Shown here: one piece after another, positions 5,510-7,209 of the stretch
How the letters are laid out: every line of letters begins with the position of its first letter
How positions within the stretch are numbered: the stretch's first letter is position 1
Source: JAENVT01 sp031412355
GTDB lineage: Bacteria; Actinomycetota; Acidimicrobiia; Acidimicrobiales; Ilumatobacteraceae
Assembly: GCA_031412355.1 (NCBI GenBank)
Contig: JANOCR010000283.1
Location: 1 to 7,209 of the forward strand
DNA length: 7,209 nt
Reading direction: 5' to 3'
Program-made: the position numbers and the translations under genes
Notes under the pieces: generated by a model
Told to the model about the DNA's origin: nothing
What the model saw: the letters and a program-made list of their open reading frames with translations, nothing else
The model's database searches: none

Positions 5510-7108
5510 TTACTTCCTGAACACCGCGGTGAGTTGGTCGACTGCTGGATCCATGACCTCGAACATCAACTGTGGGTAGACACCAAGCACGACGATCGCG
5601 ATCAACAACGGCGTCCAGGCAATCCATTCGTAGATGTTGACGTCGTGGATGTCGTCGTGGTGCTCTTCGTTGGCGGCTGCACCCGCAGCATGCGCGTGCG
5701 CCCCGTGGCCGCTGAACTCGTCGGTGGGCTCACCGAAAGCGGTGCGCTGATACAGCCACAGCAAATAGCTGGCGGCCAGCACGGTGCCGATCGCGGCGAT
5801 TACCATCAACGTGCGGAACAAGGGCTCGCTGAGCCCTTCGGCCGGGCTGTAGGCGCTGAGGATCGCCGGGAACTCACCCCAGAAGCCGGCCAAGCCGGGC
5901 AGGCCGAGCGACGCCATCGCGCAGAAGCCGAGGATCCAACCGAGCCGTGGCACCTGCTGCAACATGCCGCTGAGCCTGCTGATCTGCAGCGTGTGGTAGC
6001 GCTCTTTGACCGACCCGGCGATGAAGAACAACATGCCCGTGATCAAGCCGTGCGCGACCATGCCGAACAATGCTGCGTTGATGCCAAGGGTGGTCAGCGT
6101 CGAGATCCCGAGCATGACGAAACCCATGTGGGCCACCGACGAGAAGGCAATCAACCGTTTCATGTCGGTCTGGGCCAAGCACCCCAGCGCGCCGTAGATG
6201 ATTCCGATCACAGCGAGAATGCCGATGACTGGTGCCCACTCGACCGCGGCCTGCGGTAGGAACGGCAGGGCGATGCGCACGAACCCGTACGTACCGAGCT
6301 TCAGCAGGATCGCGGCGAGGATGACCGAGCCCTGTGTCGGCGCTTCCGTATGGGCGTCGGGCAGCCAGGTGTGGAACGGGAACATGGGAACCTTCACGGC
6401 AAAGCCGATGAACATTCCGGCGAAGATCCAGATCGCCGTGTTCTTGGCAACGCCGCCGCCGTTCTCGATGAACCACTGGAACTTGAAGCTGGCCAGATCC
6501 GGGGTCGGGCTGTTGTTCTTGGTCACGACGAACAGGGCGATGAAGGCCACCAACATCAGCGCCGAACCGAACATGGTGTAGAGGAAGAACTTCAGAGATG
6601 CGTACTGGCGATTCTCGCCACCCCAAACGCCGATCATGAAGTACATCGGGAGCAGCACCAGTTCGAAGAACACGAAGAACAGGATCAGATCCTGAGCGAT
6701 GAACGTGCCCGCCATGCCGGTCTGCAACACCAACATCAAGATGAAGAAGGCTTTCGGATTGCCGGGCGATGGCACGTGGTCCCACGAGTACACCATCACC
6801 AGCAGCGTGATCACCATCGACAGCAGGTACAGGGGCAAGCTGATGCCATCGAGGCCAACGGTGTACGTGGCCTTGATCGGACGGATCCAGTCGCTGGTGG
6901 TGAAGAACTGAAGTGTCGCCGCCTTCCCGTAGTCGAACTGCACCAGCGTGTACACGCCGACGAGCAGTGTCGCCAATGCGGTGACCACGGCCGTGCCTTT
7001 GACCATCGCCTCGACGCGCTTCGGGATGAACAGCATCACCAGCACGCCGACCAGTGGCAAGAACGTGCCGAGGCTCAGCAGCCATTGTTGGTTTTCGAGT
7101 ACATCCAT
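5510..7108 (-). CDS. nuoM: NADH-quinone oxidoreductase subunit M
   Basis: This is one of the three antiporter-like subunits of complex I. It sits in the membrane arm and couples quinone reduction to proton export. The 532-residue product is of normal family length and shows about 14 hydrophobic helices. Family signatures are visible: FFELVLLPMYFMIGVWGG (about 147-164), KVPMFPFHTWLPDAHTEAP (239-257), LLKLGTYGFVRI (268-279), and GLPGLAGFWGEF (402-413). By alignment from memory, E149, K239, K270 and E412 correspond to the E. coli NuoM proton-path residues E144, K234, K265 and E407, so the pump looks intact. The ATG at 7108 is preceded by AGAGGAA at 5-nt spacing, which decides the start. Stop is TAA. 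An unusual feature is a His-rich loop at residues 466-488 between the last two helices. The gene lies in the nuoL-nuoM-nuoN operon and is probably cotranslated with nuoL and nuoN. Confidence 0.97.
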   Translation of the reverse strand: MDVLENQQWLLSLGTFLPLVGVLVMLFIPKRVEAMVKGTAVVTALATLLVGVYTLVQFDYGKAATLQFFTTSDWIRPIKATYTVGLDGISLPLYLLSMVITLLVMVYSWDHVPSPGNPKAFFILMLVLQTGMAGTFIAQDLILFFVFFELVLLPMYFMIGVWGGENRQYASLKFFLYTMFGSALMLVAFIALFVVTKNNSPTPDLASFKFQWFIENGGGVAKNTAIWIFAGMFIGFAVKVPMFPFHTWLPDAHTEAPTQGSVILAAILLKLGTYGFVRIALPFLPQAAVEWAPVIGILAVIGIIYGALGCLAQTDMKRLIAFSSVAHMGFVMLGISTLTTLGINAALFGMVAHGLITGMLFFIAGSVKERYHTLQISRLSGMLQQVPRLGWILGFCAMASLGLPGLAGFWGEFPAILSAYSPAEGLSEPLFRTLMVIAAIGTVLAASYLLWLYQRTAFGEPTDEFSGHGAHAHAAGAAANEEHHDDIHDVNIYEWIAWTPLLIAIVVLGVYPQLMFEVMDPAVDQLTAVFRK

Positions 7109-7116
7109 GAGTTCCT

Positions 7117-7209
7117 CTAGCTGTTGACGAGTACGAGTACGAGTGCACCGACCGCTGCACTACCGAAGAGCAACGCTCCATACAGGCTGACCTTGCCCGA
7201 CTGCACGGG
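7117..7209 (-). CDS. nuoL: NADH-quinone oxidoreductase subunit L, C-terminal end (partial)
   Basis: Only the last 30 codons and the TAG stop are inside the window; the gene continues past the right edge. The visible peptide ends in a hydrophobic helix (LYGALLFGSAAVGALVLVLV) followed by NS. This fits the final transmembrane helix of NuoL, the distal proton-pumping subunit of the complex I membrane arm. The call rests mainly on context: the segment is in frame up to a stop 8 nt before nuoM, and nuoL precedes nuoM in the usual nuo order. The Shine-Dalgarno of nuoM overlaps this stop codon. A 6-bp tandem repeat (GAGTAC-like, 7129-7143) encodes the Leu-Val repeats near the end. The fragment alone is too short to prove identity by sequence. 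Confidence 0.8.
   Translation of the reverse strand, partial: PVQSGKVSLYGALLFGSAAVGALVLVLVNS

Noticed and set aside
7129..7143. GAGTAC tandem hexamers as a regulatory repeat
   Set aside because: They lie inside the nuoL coding end and simply encode Leu-Val dipeptides of a transmembrane helix.
5874..7181. A 435-codon minus-strand frame overlapping nuoM
   Set aside because: It is an out-of-frame shadow of nuoM, with Arg/His-rich composition and none of the helices or motifs.

Overview
The window looks like chromosomal DNA from a high-GC Gram-positive bacterium. The best guess is an actinobacterium of the Acidimicrobiia/Ilumatobacter type. The signs are high-GC codon use, an actinobacterial-looking NuoM/NuoN pair, and a secreted DUF11-type protein with an LPxTG-like sorting signal followed by a membrane span and an arginine cluster. 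The lineage is an inference, because no rRNA or marker tree can be read here. All convincing genes lie on the minus strand, so transcription runs from high to low coordinates.

From 7209 down to about 2956 is the distal end of a respiratory complex I (NADH:quinone oxidoreductase) operon. It holds the last 30 codons of nuoL, a full nuoM, a full nuoN and a MidA/NDUFAF7-family methyltransferase gene. Spacing is very tight: 8 nt between nuoL and nuoM, 3 nt between nuoM and nuoN, and a short overlap between nuoN and the methyltransferase. NuoL, NuoM and NuoN are the three antiporter-like proton-pumping subunits of the membrane arm. The ion-path Lys/Glu residues are all present in NuoM and NuoN. The methyltransferase belongs to the family whose mitochondrial member methylates the complex I subunit NDUFS2 during assembly, so its place directly behind nuoN suggests a bacterial complex I maturation factor.

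The 151-nt gap at 2805-2955 carries two small perfect inverted repeats and a weak promoter candidate. It separates the nuo operon from a 901-codon gene (2804-99) for a secreted, probably sortase-anchored surface protein. In order, that protein has a signal peptide, an extremely Asp/His-rich repeat tract, three SpaA/prealbumin-like beta repeats, three DUF11 repeats, an LPRTG motif, a transmembrane helix and an RRRR tail. A strong imperfect inverted repeat 14 nt past its stop is a likely transcription terminator. Nothing recognisable lies in bases 1-46.

I saw no tRNA, rRNA, CRISPR array, insertion sequence, phage gene or defence system. The most interesting points are the nuoN-methyltransferase coupling and the architecture of the surface protein, especially its acidic His-rich tract and regular cysteine pairs. 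I do not see evidence for a wholly new multi-gene system.
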